A stretch of DNA of 64,000 nucleotides, from assembly GCA_903901915.1 (NCBI GenBank), contig CAIUSV010000009.1:1-64000 (forward strand). The letters are read 5' to 3'. Shown here one piece after another: positions 1 through 7,300 of this stretch. The notes beneath the pieces were generated by a model. It saw only the letters and a list, made by a program, of their open reading frames with translations. It searched no databases and was not told the DNA's origin. Both the position numbers and the translations under genes were made by a program. Each line of letters starts with the position of its first letter. The stretch's first letter is position 1. This DNA is from an uncultured Rhodospirillaceae bacterium (GTDB taxonomy: Bacteria; Pseudomonadota; Alphaproteobacteria; Rhodospirillales; Magnetospirillaceae).

Positions 1-1557
1 CAGCTTGCGCACCTCGGAGGCGACCACGGCGAAGCCCCGGCCGTGTTCGCCGGCCCTGGCCGCCTCGACGGCGGCGTTGAGCGCCAGCAGGTCGGTCTGG
101 CGCGCGATTTCCTGCACCACCAGGATCTTCTCGGCGATGGTGCGCATCGCCGTCACCGCCTTGTCCACCGCCTCGCCCGAGGCCTGGGCATCCTTGGCCG
201 ACTGGCGGGCGATCTTCTCGGTCTGGCTGGCGTTCTCGGCGTTCTGCTTGATGTTGGCCGCCATCTGCTCCATCGAGGCCGATGCCTCCTCGGTTGCCGA
301 CGCCTGTTCGGTGGCGCCCTGGGACAGTTCCTCGGCGCTGGAAGACAGTTCCTCGCTGCCCGACGAGACATTGGCGGCGGCGCTGCCGGCATCGGCGACC
401 ACCAGGCGCAGCTTTCCCAGCATGCTTTCCAGGGCGATGCCCAGGGCATCCTTGTCGGACAGCCGTTTGGCCTGGACGGTCAGGTTGCCCTTGGCGATCT
501 CGTCGGCGACCCGGGTGGTGGCGCGCAGGTTGGCGGTCATGCCGTTGAGGGCATCGACCAGATCGCGGATTTCGTCGCGTGAGGTGACGGCGACGGTGTG
601 GTCCAGGTCGCCGATGGCCACCGCGTTGGCCAGTTCGACCGACTTGCGCAGGCCGTGGTTGACATACCGGGCGATGGCGGCCATTCCCGCCACCAGGGCC
701 GCCGAGACCAGCAGCAGCAGCGACACCATGGTCAGCAGCAGCCGCCGGGTGCCGGCTTCGGTCGCCGCCGCCGCCTTGGTCCGCAGATCGACGACGGCGG
801 CATCGGTGCGATGAACCTCGGCCCGCAACGCGCCGATCATGCCGTCGGAAAGAGTCAGGCCGGCGCGCCTGATTCCGTCGGCGTAATCGTGGAAGCGGGC
901 GATATAGGTGTCCAGCGCCGCCCTGGCGTCGGCCCGGCTCGTCGCGTCGAGGCCGCTGGCCGCGAGGTCGGTCCGCATGTCGGCGGCGCTGGCCTCGAAC
1001 GCCTGGAGGTATTTTTCATTCCGGCGCAGCATGAAGTCCTTCTCGTGGCGCCGAAGCATCAGCATGTCCTTCAGCAGACGATCGCTTCGGCTGTCGGCGA
1101 ACAGCTTTTCGACATGATGGACAGAATCGCGCAGCGCCCCTTGCAACCCCTTGTCCTCGCTGAGACCGATGGCGATTTCGTTGGCGACCAGGCGATCGAA
1201 CGCGGCGCCATAGGTCTTCAACAGGGTCGCCAGGCCGGCGATGCCGCCGTGAAGATCCTCCAGCCCCCCGACCCCGGCGGCCAGGATGTCCAGGCGATCG
1301 AGGTCGGCCAGGGTGGCGGCGGCGCTGTCCCGGAATCCGGCGACGGACGCTTCCTCCCGGCGCCCGAGGAAATCCTTCTCGTGGCGGCGCAGGTCGAGGA
1401 CCCGGCCGGGGATGACGTCGATCCGCCGGCTGATCTCGGCGAGATCGCGCAATGACGTCAGCGAGTAGTATCCAACCCCCGCCAGGGTGACGAGGGCGGC
1501 GACGGTCAATACCGCCAAGGCCATCATCTTGCCCCTGATCGTGCGCAGTGCGGCCAT
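1..1557 (-). CDS. Methyl-accepting chemotaxis protein with HBM-type sensor (3' end outside window)
   Basis: Inner-membrane chemoreceptor; 519 residues are visible and the frame is still open at position 1, just past the signalling hairpin tip, so only the C-terminal part is missing. TM1 lies at about residues 11-33. The periplasmic part carries the motif RRHEKDF twice (about 57-63 and 169-175), the signature of helical bimodular (HBM) sensors, which in characterised McpS-type receptors bind organic acids. A second TM, a HAMP region and the MCP domain with [13 protein letters not shown] follow. The start ATG has an AGGAGG Shine-Dalgarno 8 nt upstream. It is the last visible gene of the STAS-cheY-cheA-cheW-mcp run. 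HBM assignment is from the twin motif; the ligand is unknown. Confidence 0.93.
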   Translation of the reverse strand, partial: MAALRTIRGKMMALAVLTVAALVTLAGVGYYSLTSLRDLAEISRRIDVIPGRVLDLRRHEKDFLGRREEASVAGFRDSAAATLADLDRLDILAAGVGGLEDLHGGIAGLATLLKTYGAAFDRLVANEIAIGLSEDKGLQGALRDSVHHVEKLFADSRSDRLLKDMLMLRRHEKDFMLRRNEKYLQAFEASAADMRTDLAASGLDATSRADARAALDTYIARFHDYADGIRRAGLTLSDGMIGALRAEVHRTDAAVVDLRTKAAAATEAGTRRLLLTMVSLLLLVSAALVAGMAAIARYVNHGLRKSVELANAVAIGDLDHTVAVTSRDEIRDLVDALNGMTANLRATTRVADEIAKGNLTVQAKRLSDKDALGIALESMLGKLRLVVADAGSAAANVSSGSEELSSSAEELSQGATEQASATEEASASMEQMAANIKQNAENASQTEKIARQSAKDAQASGEAVDKAVTAMRTIAEKILVVQEIARQTDLLALNAAVEAARAGEHGRGFAVVASEVRKL

Positions 1558-1591
1558 GATCGCGATCCTCCTGCGATGAGTTCCGGCCCGG

Positions 1592-2050
1592 TCAGCCCGC
1601 GGCGAAAATACGCCCCATGTCCGGGATGATGATGAATTCGCCGTCGCGCTTGGCGATGCCCTTGACGTAATCGGCGCGCCATCGCATGCCGATGGCGGGG
1701 GCCTCCTCGATGGAGGCGGCGCCGATCTCGGTGACCTCGTAGGCCTTGTCGGCCAGCAAGGCGACGATGGTGGGCTCGCCCGCCAATTCGATCTCGACCA
1801 CCACGAAGCGGGTGTCGGTGGTGTGGGGCTGCTGCTCCATGCCGAACTTGACCCGCAGGTCGGCCAGCGGCGCCACCTTGCCGCGCACGTTGATCAGCCC
1901 GCCGACGAAGTCGCCGGCGCCCGGAACCTCGGTGACCGGGATGACGTCGAGGATCTCGCGCACGCTGTCGGCGTCCAGGGCGAAGATTTCGCCCTGCAAG
2001 CCGAAGGTCAGCGCCTGGAAGCTGCTGGTGTCGCTGGTGACGGCGGCCAT
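1592..2050 (-). CDS. cheW: Chemotaxis coupling protein CheW
   Basis: A 152-residue single-domain CheW that links chemoreceptors to the CheA kinase in the cytoplasmic array. The SH3-like fold is recognisable from F.LDA..VREIL (about 22-34), the segment [18 protein letters not shown] (about 48-65) and the C-terminal [18 protein letters not shown]. The start ATG is preceded by AAGGAG at good spacing. It sits between cheA and an MCP and is co-directional with both, so it very likely serves this receptor. A 17-bp tandem repeat fills the short gap to cheA. Confidence 0.95.
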   Translation of the reverse strand: MAAVTSDTSSFQALTFGLQGEIFALDADSVREILDVIPVTEVPGAGDFVGGLINVRGKVAPLADLRVKFGMEQQPHTTDTRFVVVEIELAGEPTIVALLADKAYEVTEIGAASIEEAPAIGMRWRADYVKGIAKRDGEFIIIPDMGRIFAAG

Positions 2051-2063
2051 GGCGGTCTCCTTG

Positions 2064-2131
2064 GTTTCACGACGCCCGGGGTTTCACGACGCCCGGGGTT
2101 TCACGACGTCTGGGGTTTCACGACGCCTGGC
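2064..2131. repeat. Four tandem 17-bp repeats across the cheA stop codon
   Basis: Four head-to-tail copies of GTTTCACGACGCCCGGG (units start at 2064, 2081, 2098 and 2115; the first two identical, the last two with 1-3 changes). The final copy encodes the last residues of CheA and its TGA stop; the other three form nearly the whole cheA-cheW spacer. It looks like recent slippage or duplication of the cheA 3' end. Because 17 is not a multiple of 3, extra copies would not extend the CheA frame cleanly. Confidence 0.95.
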
Positions 2132-4205
2132 GGGTGGGCTCGACGGTCTGGCCGCGCTCGACCAGATGGCCGACATCGAGGATCAGCGCCACGGTGCCGT
2201 CGCCCAGGATGGTGGCGCCGGAAAAGCTGTCGACGTCGGCATGCAGCTTGGACAGCGACTTGATGACGGTCTGGTGGTCGCCGATGACCTGATCGACCAC
2301 CAGACCGATCCGGCGGTCGCCGGTGGCGACGATCACCACCTTCTGGTAGGGATCGGCGGGTGCCGCCGAGCGGAATTCCTCGCGCAGGCGCAGGAAGGGA
2401 ACGAGATCGCCACGGATGTCGAGGAAGTTACGCCCGGTATGGCGCAGATCGTCCTCGGGCGACAGTTCGACGCATTCCTCCACCGCCGACAGCGGGATGA
2501 CATAGCGGCCCCGGCCCACCCGCACCAGCAGACCGTCGATGATGGCCAGGGTCAGCGGCAGCCGCAGGGTCACCTCGGTACCCTGGCCGGTGTGGCTGGC
2601 GATGTCGATCTGGCCCCGCAGCGCCTCGATGGCGCGCTTGACCACATCCATGCCGACGCCTCGGCCCGAAACGCTGGTCACCGTTTGGGCGGTGGAGAAG
2701 CCGGGCAGGAAGATGCACTGGAACAATTCGCCGTCGCTGAGTTTGGCCCCGGCGGGGATCAGGCCGCGCTCCTCGGCGCGGGCGCGGATGCGGGCGCGAT
2801 CCAGCCCGCCGCCATCGTCCTTGACCGAAATCAGCACCTCGGCGCCGGAATGCACGGCCGAGAGATGGACGGTGCCGTGTTCTGACTTACCGGCGGCCCG
2901 GCGCTGCGCCGCCGGCTCCAGGCCATGATCGACGGAATTGCGGATGAGATGGACCAGCGGGTCGGCAAGCCGTTCGATCACCGTATTGTCGAGTTCGGTA
3001 TCCTCGCCGGCGGTGGTCAGCAGTACGGACTTTCCCAATTCCTGCGACAGGTCGCGCACCAGCCGGCGAAACCGCCCGAACAGCGAGGCGATCGGCACCA
3101 TGCGGATGCCCATGGTGGTATCGCGCAGTTCGTTGGACAGCCGCTCGATCTCCTCGGCGACCGATTTCAGGTGACTGTCGTCGAGGCCCGTCGCCAGTTG
3201 CTTGAGCCGGGCCTGGGCGATCACCAGTTCGCCGACCCGGTCCATCAGGTCGTCGAGGTGCTGGGCCTGGATGCGGATGCTGTCGCTGACTCGCGCCGGG
3301 GCGTGGGCCGAGGTTTCCTCGCGCAGATGCTGTTGTTCCGCCAGGGCCGACGTCAACGCACCGTCGGTGATGGCGCCGTCGGCGACCAGGAGTTCGCCGA
3401 GGCGCGGGATCTGGCCGAGGGCGGCGGCGATGGCGTCCGGTGCCACGTCGCCGCGATTGACCAGGATGTCGCCGATCCGGCTGCTCGCTTCGCCGTCGCT
3501 GACCCGCTGGACCGTCAGTTCCATGTCGTCGATGACGAAAATGAACACATCGTCGATGGCGTTGCGCCGCGCCGCGGTGGTCAGGACCACATCCCAGGCG
3601 ATGTAGCACCCGTCGGACTCCATCTCGTCGAACGGCGGGATGGCGTCGGTCAAGCCGACGACGGTGCAGGCACCCAAATCCCGCAGCTGGTCGAGCAGCA
3701 GCAGCGGGTTGATTCCCCGGCGCAGGGCATCCTGGCCGAGGCGGAAACGCAGACGATAGGTGGTGGTTTCGCCGGGGCCGGCGTCGGCTTCGCTTTCCGG
3801 CGCGGCGGGGCCGCGCATGGCCGCCGAGGCCGCCGCCTCGCCCAGGGTGGCTTCCAGGCTGGCGATCAGACGGGCACCGGCGGGATCGGGGGAACCGGTG
3901 GCGGCGTCCAGCAGGCCTCGCATGTGATCCTTGGCGGCCAGGGCCAGCCCTATCAGCTCGGCGCTGGCGGCGATCTTGCCGCTACGGACCCGGTCGAACG
4001 CCGATTCCAGGTGATGGGCGAAGCCGGCCAGGGCATCGAATCCGAACATCGCCCCCGACCCCTTGATGGTGTGCAAGGCCCGGAAGGCGGTGTCGATCAG
4101 ATCGTGATCGTCGGGAGTCTGTTCCAGGTCCAGCAGGGCGCCTTCCAGCTGCTCGAACAGATCCTGGGCTTCCTGACGGAAGCACTGCGCGGCATCCTGG
4201 GCCAT
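2118..4205 (-). CDS. cheA: Chemotaxis histidine kinase CheA
   Basis: A 695-residue CheA that autophosphorylates and passes phosphate to CheY. Domains in order: HPt with HTIKGSG, phospho-acceptor His45; a P2-like region (about 148-235); a short duplicated segment with RIGDILVNRG (243-252) and RLGELLVADG (268-277); dimerisation helices (about 310-375); ATPase with N box HLIRNSVDHGLE, G1 DDGGGLD and G2 GRGVGMD; and a C-terminal CheW-like domain (about 555-690). The start ATG overlaps the cheY stop (TGATG), indicating translational coupling. All catalytic motifs are intact. The duplicated segment resembles the N-terminal repeats of MshE/GspE-type proteins and is unusual relative to the E. coli layout. 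The stop codon lies inside a 17-bp tandem repeat. Confidence 0.96.
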   Translation of the reverse strand: MAQDAAQCFRQEAQDLFEQLEGALLDLEQTPDDHDLIDTAFRALHTIKGSGAMFGFDALAGFAHHLESAFDRVRSGKIAASAELIGLALAAKDHMRGLLDAATGSPDPAGARLIASLEATLGEAAASAAMRGPAAPESEADAGPGETTTYRLRFRLGQDALRRGINPLLLLDQLRDLGACTVVGLTDAIPPFDEMESDGCYIAWDVVLTTAARRNAIDDVFIFVIDDMELTVQRVSDGEASSRIGDILVNRGDVAPDAIAAALGQIPRLGELLVADGAITDGALTSALAEQQHLREETSAHAPARVSDSIRIQAQHLDDLMDRVGELVIAQARLKQLATGLDDSHLKSVAEEIERLSNELRDTTMGIRMVPIASLFGRFRRLVRDLSQELGKSVLLTTAGEDTELDNTVIERLADPLVHLIRNSVDHGLEPAAQRRAAGKSEHGTVHLSAVHSGAEVLISVKDDGGGLDRARIRARAEERGLIPAGAKLSDGELFQCIFLPGFSTAQTVTSVSGRGVGMDVVKRAIEALRGQIDIASHTGQGTEVTLRLPLTLAIIDGLLVRVGRGRYVIPLSAVEECVELSPEDDLRHTGRNFLDIRGDLVPFLRLREEFRSAAPADPYQKVVIVATGDRRIGLVVDQVIGDHQTVIKSLSKLHADVDSFSGATILGDGTVALILDVGHLVERGQTVEPTRQAS

Positions 4206-4570
4206 CAGCCGAGCACCTTCCTGACCACCGCCAGCAACTGGACCTGCTGGAACGGCTTGGTGATCCAGCCGGTGGCGCCGGCCTCCTTGGCCTGGCGCTT
4301 CTTGTCGTCCTCGCTTTCGGTGGTCAGGAAGACGATGGGGATGCCCTTGTAGGCGGGAAGCTTGCGCAATTCGCGGATCAGGGACAGTCCGTCCATCACC
4401 GGCATGTTGAGGTCGGTCACCACCATGTTGACCGCCTGGCCCTTGGCCACCGTCAGGGCTTCGTCGCCGTTGCTGGCTTCCACCACGTCGTAGCCGGCTC
4501 CGGCCAGGGTCAGCTTCACCATCTGGCGCATGCTGGCCGAATCATCGACGCTGAGGATCTGCTTGTTCAT
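4205..4570 (-). CDS. cheY: CheY-like single-domain response regulator
   Basis: A 121-residue stand-alone receiver with the full phosphorylation set: acidic D9/D10, acceptor D53 in VVTDLNMP, Thr in FLTTES and Lys in ITKPF. It is presumably phosphorylated by the downstream CheA and acts on the flagellar motor or another output. I chose the internal ATG at 4570: it overlaps the STAS stop as ATGA and has GGAGAGG upstream. A longer frame would add six residues without support. It is co-transcribed with STAS, cheA and cheW. Confidence 0.93.
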   Translation of the reverse strand: MNKQILSVDDSASMRQMVKLTLAGAGYDVVEASNGDEALTVAKGQAVNMVVTDLNMPVMDGLSLIRELRKLPAYKGIPIVFLTTESEDDKKRQAKEAGATGWITKPFQQVQLLAVVRKVLG

Positions 4571-4905
4571 GCCGATTCTCCTCTCCAAAAGCCTTCGCCG
4601 GAATAGCTCAGCTCGGGATCGGCGGCGACCAGACCCGCTCGGCGCAGGGTGTCGAGCAAAATGCCCCCGGCGGGCGGCACCAGCCTTACCGATCGTCCCC
4701 GGAGCAAGGCGGTTCGACGCGCGGCCAGCAGCATTTGCAGAAAGCTGATGTCCATGTCGGTGGCGCCCGACGCATCGATTTCCAGTTCTCCGTCGGCCTC
4801 CAGCGCCTGACGAAGCCGGGCATGGACATCCCGATCGACGGCGACCGTCAGCGGTCCGGCGAAGACGAGGCGGATGACTTTTGCGTCAGGATTCGATGTG
4901 GCCAC
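4567..4905 (-). CDS. STAS-domain protein, first gene of the che operon
   Basis: A 112-residue STAS (anti-anti-sigma fold) protein. Visible are the β-strand stretch VIRLVFAGPLTV, LEIDASGATDMDISFLQML (the region that carries the regulatory Ser/Thr in SpoIIAA-type proteins) and a C-terminal GILLDTLRRAGL helix. The central position reads MDISFLQ, so a candidate Ser is present. The start is the GTG at 4905, with AGGAGG 7 nt upstream; an upstream ATG would precede that ribosome site. STAS proteins opening che operons occur in several alphaproteobacteria, but their role is not settled. It may act in a phospho-switch or as a scaffold. Confidence 0.85.
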   Translation of the reverse strand: MATSNPDAKVIRLVFAGPLTVAVDRDVHARLRQALEADGELEIDASGATDMDISFLQMLLAARRTALLRGRSVRLVPPAGGILLDTLRRAGLVAADPELSYSGEGFWRGESA

Positions 4906-5027
4906 GGCACACCCTCCTTTTGGGCGATGAAGATGAGAAATAATGAGGGACAACGGACGGTTGCTACAACTTTCATTAAGGATGACGCCCTATTGCGTGC
5001 GCAGGCCGCCAAAAGGATATTGTCTGT

Positions 5028-5089
5028 CGGTATGAATAGGTATTTCTCGGTATGGCGAAAATGCCGCGATACCGCCGGTATGACGGTAC
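5028..5089. promoter_or_regulatory. CGGTAT box array upstream of the che operon
   Basis: Within the 246-bp gap (4906-5151) before the STAS gene lie CGGTAT at 5028, AGGTAT at 5038 and CGGTAT at 5048, exactly 10 bp apart. Next comes a perfect inverted repeat ATACCGCCGGTAT at 5069-5081 and CGGTAC at 5084. Ten-base phasing puts the first three on one helix face, and the palindrome fits a dimeric regulator. Inferred operator array for the minus-strand che promoter. The regulator is unknown. Confidence 0.55.
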
Positions 5090-5151
5090 GGCGATTTAGG
5101 TGTTATTGCGTATTCGTTCAGACATTTTGTCTTGGTGGCTTGCCGTAATTC

Positions 5152-5562
5152 CTAGATTTCCAGGAAAAGACCACCGGCCCATTGGGCGAACATGCGGTCG
5201 AATTCGACCACATGCCATGGCATCCAGAGATCGGCGATCTGGCGGACCTCGAACATCCCGTCTTCGCAATTCCTGGATAGGGAGCGGCTCTCGATCCTCG
5301 ACAGCAGGTGCCGGTGATCCTCGGCATGGTCGGCCAAACCGGGAAACCCGACCCGGCGCATGATTCTTTCCTCGAAGGCGAATTTGCGCCGCGCGAAGTG
5401 CAGCAGGGATCTGACCCTGCCGCAGTCGGCGCGCGGGCCGCAGCCGACGCGGTCGCCGCACTCGGCATCGGTGTCGAAGATCTGCTGCAAGACGAAAAGC
5501 AGGCACTGATTCGAGGCGTCGAAGCGCTCGTAGCCGCATTCGAGGCTTTGGCTCCAGTTCAT
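5152..5562 (-). CDS. Hemerythrin-like protein lacking two iron ligands
   Basis: A 136-residue hemerythrin-fold protein. Against bacteriohemerythrins it keeps the bridging Glu (E64 in FAFEERIM), the two His of HAEDH (H79, H83), H117 and bridging D122 (WHVVEFD). The other two His positions are Q19 (FDASNQ) and K60 (ARRKF). In the classical numbering these are His25 and His54, the terminal ligands of Fe2, so a normal diiron O2 site is unlikely while the Fe1 site looks intact. The α1-α2 loop has three CG pairs at C35, C41 and C47, spaced by six. The start is an internal ATG with GGGAGG upstream; longer frames lack a ribosome site. It follows a FlaF-like gene and precedes the che operon promoter. 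Function is unproven; metal or redox sensing tied to taxis is a guess. Confidence 0.78.
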   Translation of the reverse strand: MNWSQSLECGYERFDASNQCLLFVLQQIFDTDAECGDRVGCGPRADCGRVRSLLHFARRKFAFEERIMRRVGFPGLADHAEDHRHLLSRIESRSLSRNCEDGMFEVRQIADLWMPWHVVEFDRMFAQWAGGLFLEI

Positions 5563-5606
5563 GTCGTCCTCCCTTGCCGTCCGATCCCGTCGGGATACCG
5601 CAGGGA

Positions 5607-5924
5607 TCAGACGGTGGCGGATTCGGCGATGGCCGCCGATACATGCCGGTCGATTTTGATCAAAAGCTCGATTCGGTGATCGTCCAGGCCGCGCCCGCCC
5701 GAGGGAACGGAAAGGGAGGCCCGCATCAGGCGTTCGGGAACGACGTAGCCGACGCGCTGGGACATGTGGCTCAACCTCAGCCATACCGCCCGGTTGCCCT
5801 CGACGGCGGCGGTGAACGCCTCGGGATTGTCGGCGAACTCCAACCGGTCGGCGGCTTCGGACAGCCGGCTGGAAATTTCCAATGCGAGATCCTGGCGGAT
5901 CGACCGCGAACCGTGGTGGGCCAT
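5607..5924 (-). CDS. Small FlaF-like protein
   Basis: A 105-residue, mostly helical cytoplasmic protein with no membrane segment. The middle, AAVEGNRAVWLRL (about 39-51), and the helix arrangement around it resemble FlaF, the alphaproteobacterial regulator of flagellin synthesis, whose family keeps an N..LW core. Similarity is weak, and no flagellin or flbT is in the window. The start has a strong GGGAGGGAGG upstream. The hemerythrin-like gene starts 44 bp after its stop on the same strand, so the two are probably co-transcribed. Treat FlaF as a tentative call. Confidence 0.55.
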   Translation of the reverse strand: MAHHGSRSIRQDLALEISSRLSEAADRLEFADNPEAFTAAVEGNRAVWLRLSHMSQRVGYVVPERLMRASLSVPSGGRGLDDHRIELLIKIDRHVSAAIAESATV

Positions 5925-6429
5925 GCCTCCCTCCCTTCGTCTTCGACGGAATCGATGTGTCGAGGTAACGATAGTCCGTCGGGCACGGTCTCCGTCAATG
6001 TGACCTTCGTGACGACGCCGGCGTGGTCATGGGCGACCAATGGACCGTGCCGGGAGTGTCGAACTGTACCCTTTGGCGGTTCACCGGACCTTCATATCCC
6101 GGGGTGCCGTGGCTTGCACCGCCATCGACACTTCCCTGCCCTGGCTGATCTATGCCTGACGCGCTATGTGCATATGCCCTAAGTGCTAACCGCTCGGCCG
6201 TTTTGGCGCCTCCTCTTGGTGGTCAAAGCCGCATGCCGTCTTGGCTTCGCCGTCGCAGACTGGCGCCTTTACCCAACCGTTTGCTGTGGCGCACATTTTT
6301 TTATGCGAAAGGATAGGGCCATCACCCGATCATCCTGGATATGGCGTTGGGATAGCCTGATGAACCTCCCGCCCCACAGCCATACGGCGGGAGGCGATAT
6401 ACGCCCGAGGGTGAACGCAGGAGGGTGCC
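5925..6429. other. 505-bp intergenic region between divergent genes
   Basis: No open frame here shows coding character on either strand. It must carry the minus-strand promoter of the FlaF-like/hemerythrin pair and the plus-strand promoter of the NarL-type regulator. It is less GC-rich in places (around 6290-6305) than neighbouring genes. Apart from the hairpin at 6365-6394 I found no clear box, and no convincing sigma-54 element. Confidence 0.6.
6365..6394 (+). repeat. Inverted repeat in the 5' leader of the NarL-type regulator
   Basis: CCTCCCGCC at 6365-6373 pairs perfectly with GGCGGGAGG at 6386-6394 across a 12-nt loop. It ends 35 bp before the regulator's ATG. It could be a leader stem-loop or an operator. 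No T-run follows, so it is a poor terminator. Confidence 0.5.
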
Positions 6430-7131
6430 ATGAGAATCATGCTGATCGAAGACCATTCCCTGGTACGAGAGGGGTATGTCCAGATGCTGCGGCAGGGACT
6501 GTCGGCGGTCGACATCATCGAGTGCACTGCTTTCGACCCGATGTCGGCGTCCGGCGACGACGCCACGCCGCCCGATCTCGTCATTGTCGATTTCGAGATG
6601 GTCGGCGGCGGTTCCCTCTCGCGCCTTCCCGCTTTGGCGAGTCGCTATGCCGATGCGCCGGTCATCATCATCGGCGGTCCGGCAACCGCCGAGGTGGCGG
6701 TGACCGCCCACAATTTCGGCGCCGCCGGCTATATCCCCAGAACCATGCGGGGCGAGGCCATCCTTCAGGCGCTTCGGCTTGTCCTGTCGGGAGAGGAATT
6801 CATGCCGGCGTTTGCCGTTGGTCTGCATGCGGCGGCGGGCGAGGCGGTGTCGCCCCAGTGGGGGGGGGCCGAGCCTTCCGCGCCCATCGCCTCGTTGTCG
6901 CCCCGGCGTCAGCAGATACTGGGGATGGTGGCGGGTGGCGCTCCCAACAAGGTGATTGCCCGCGCCCTTTCGGTGCATGAAGTGACGGTCAAGTCGCACC
7001 TGCGCGCCATCTATCGCACCCTGGGCGTTACCACCCGGACCCAGGCCGCGCGCAAGGCCATGTTCGCCGGCCTCGCGGTGGACGGCATGTCGGCGGCGTC
7101 ATCGGCGCATCATTCCCGCGACATGCAATAG
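6430..7131 (+). CDS. NarL/LuxR-family response regulator with altered receiver
   Basis: A 233-residue DNA-binding regulator. The N-terminal receiver has acidic E7/D8 and a possible acceptor D54 (VIVDFEM), but the conserved Ser/Thr after β4 reads IIIGGP and the β5 Lys is Arg (YIPRTM). The C-terminal LuxR helix-turn-helix is intact (LSPRRQQILGMVAGG, then NKVIARALSVHEVTVKSHL). The start has GGAGGG six nt upstream. With two switch residues changed, phosphorylation may be weak or replaced by another control. No partner kinase is adjacent; the next gene is an HTH-PAS protein. Targets are unknown. Confidence 0.88.
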   Translation: MRIMLIEDHSLVREGYVQMLRQGLSAVDIIECTAFDPMSASGDDATPPDLVIVDFEMVGGGSLSRLPALASRYADAPVIIIGGPATAEVAVTAHNFGAAGYIPRTMRGEAILQALRLVLSGEEFMPAFAVGLHAAAGEAVSPQWGGAEPSAPIASLSPRRQQILGMVAGGAPNKVIARALSVHEVTVKSHLRAIYRTLGVTTRTQAARKAMFAGLAVDGMSAASSAHHSRDMQ

Positions 7132-7145
7132 GACGAGGGATTTCG

Positions 7146-7175
7146 GGGGGCGAGCGGTTCCGGCCGTTCGCCCCC
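7146..7175 (+). terminator. Possible terminator stem-loop after the regulator gene
   Basis: GGGGGCGAGCGG (7146-7157) and CCGTTCGCCCCC (7164-7175) form a 12-bp stem with one G-U pair around a 6-nt loop, 15 bp after the stop. No strong T-tract follows, so the call rests on position and stem strength only. Confidence 0.45.
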
Positions 7176-7300
7176 ATCATTCGTGATCGTGTCCGCCGGC
7201 ATCCTAACCGTTGAGCGCTATTGCCTTCGCCGGAGATATGGCGAACACTTTTTGGGTTGAGCTTCACGATGGGGGCACATCATGGGGCTGGAAATACGTC

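Noticed and set aside
2064-2131. CRISPR-like reading of the 17-bp repeats
   Set aside because: Units are directly adjacent with no spacers and are shorter than CRISPR repeats.
6060-6320. Sigma-54 promoter before the NarL-type regulator
   Set aside because: No TGGCAC-N5-TTGC element with proper spacing; TGGCTTGCACC and TGGCGCACATT do not fit.
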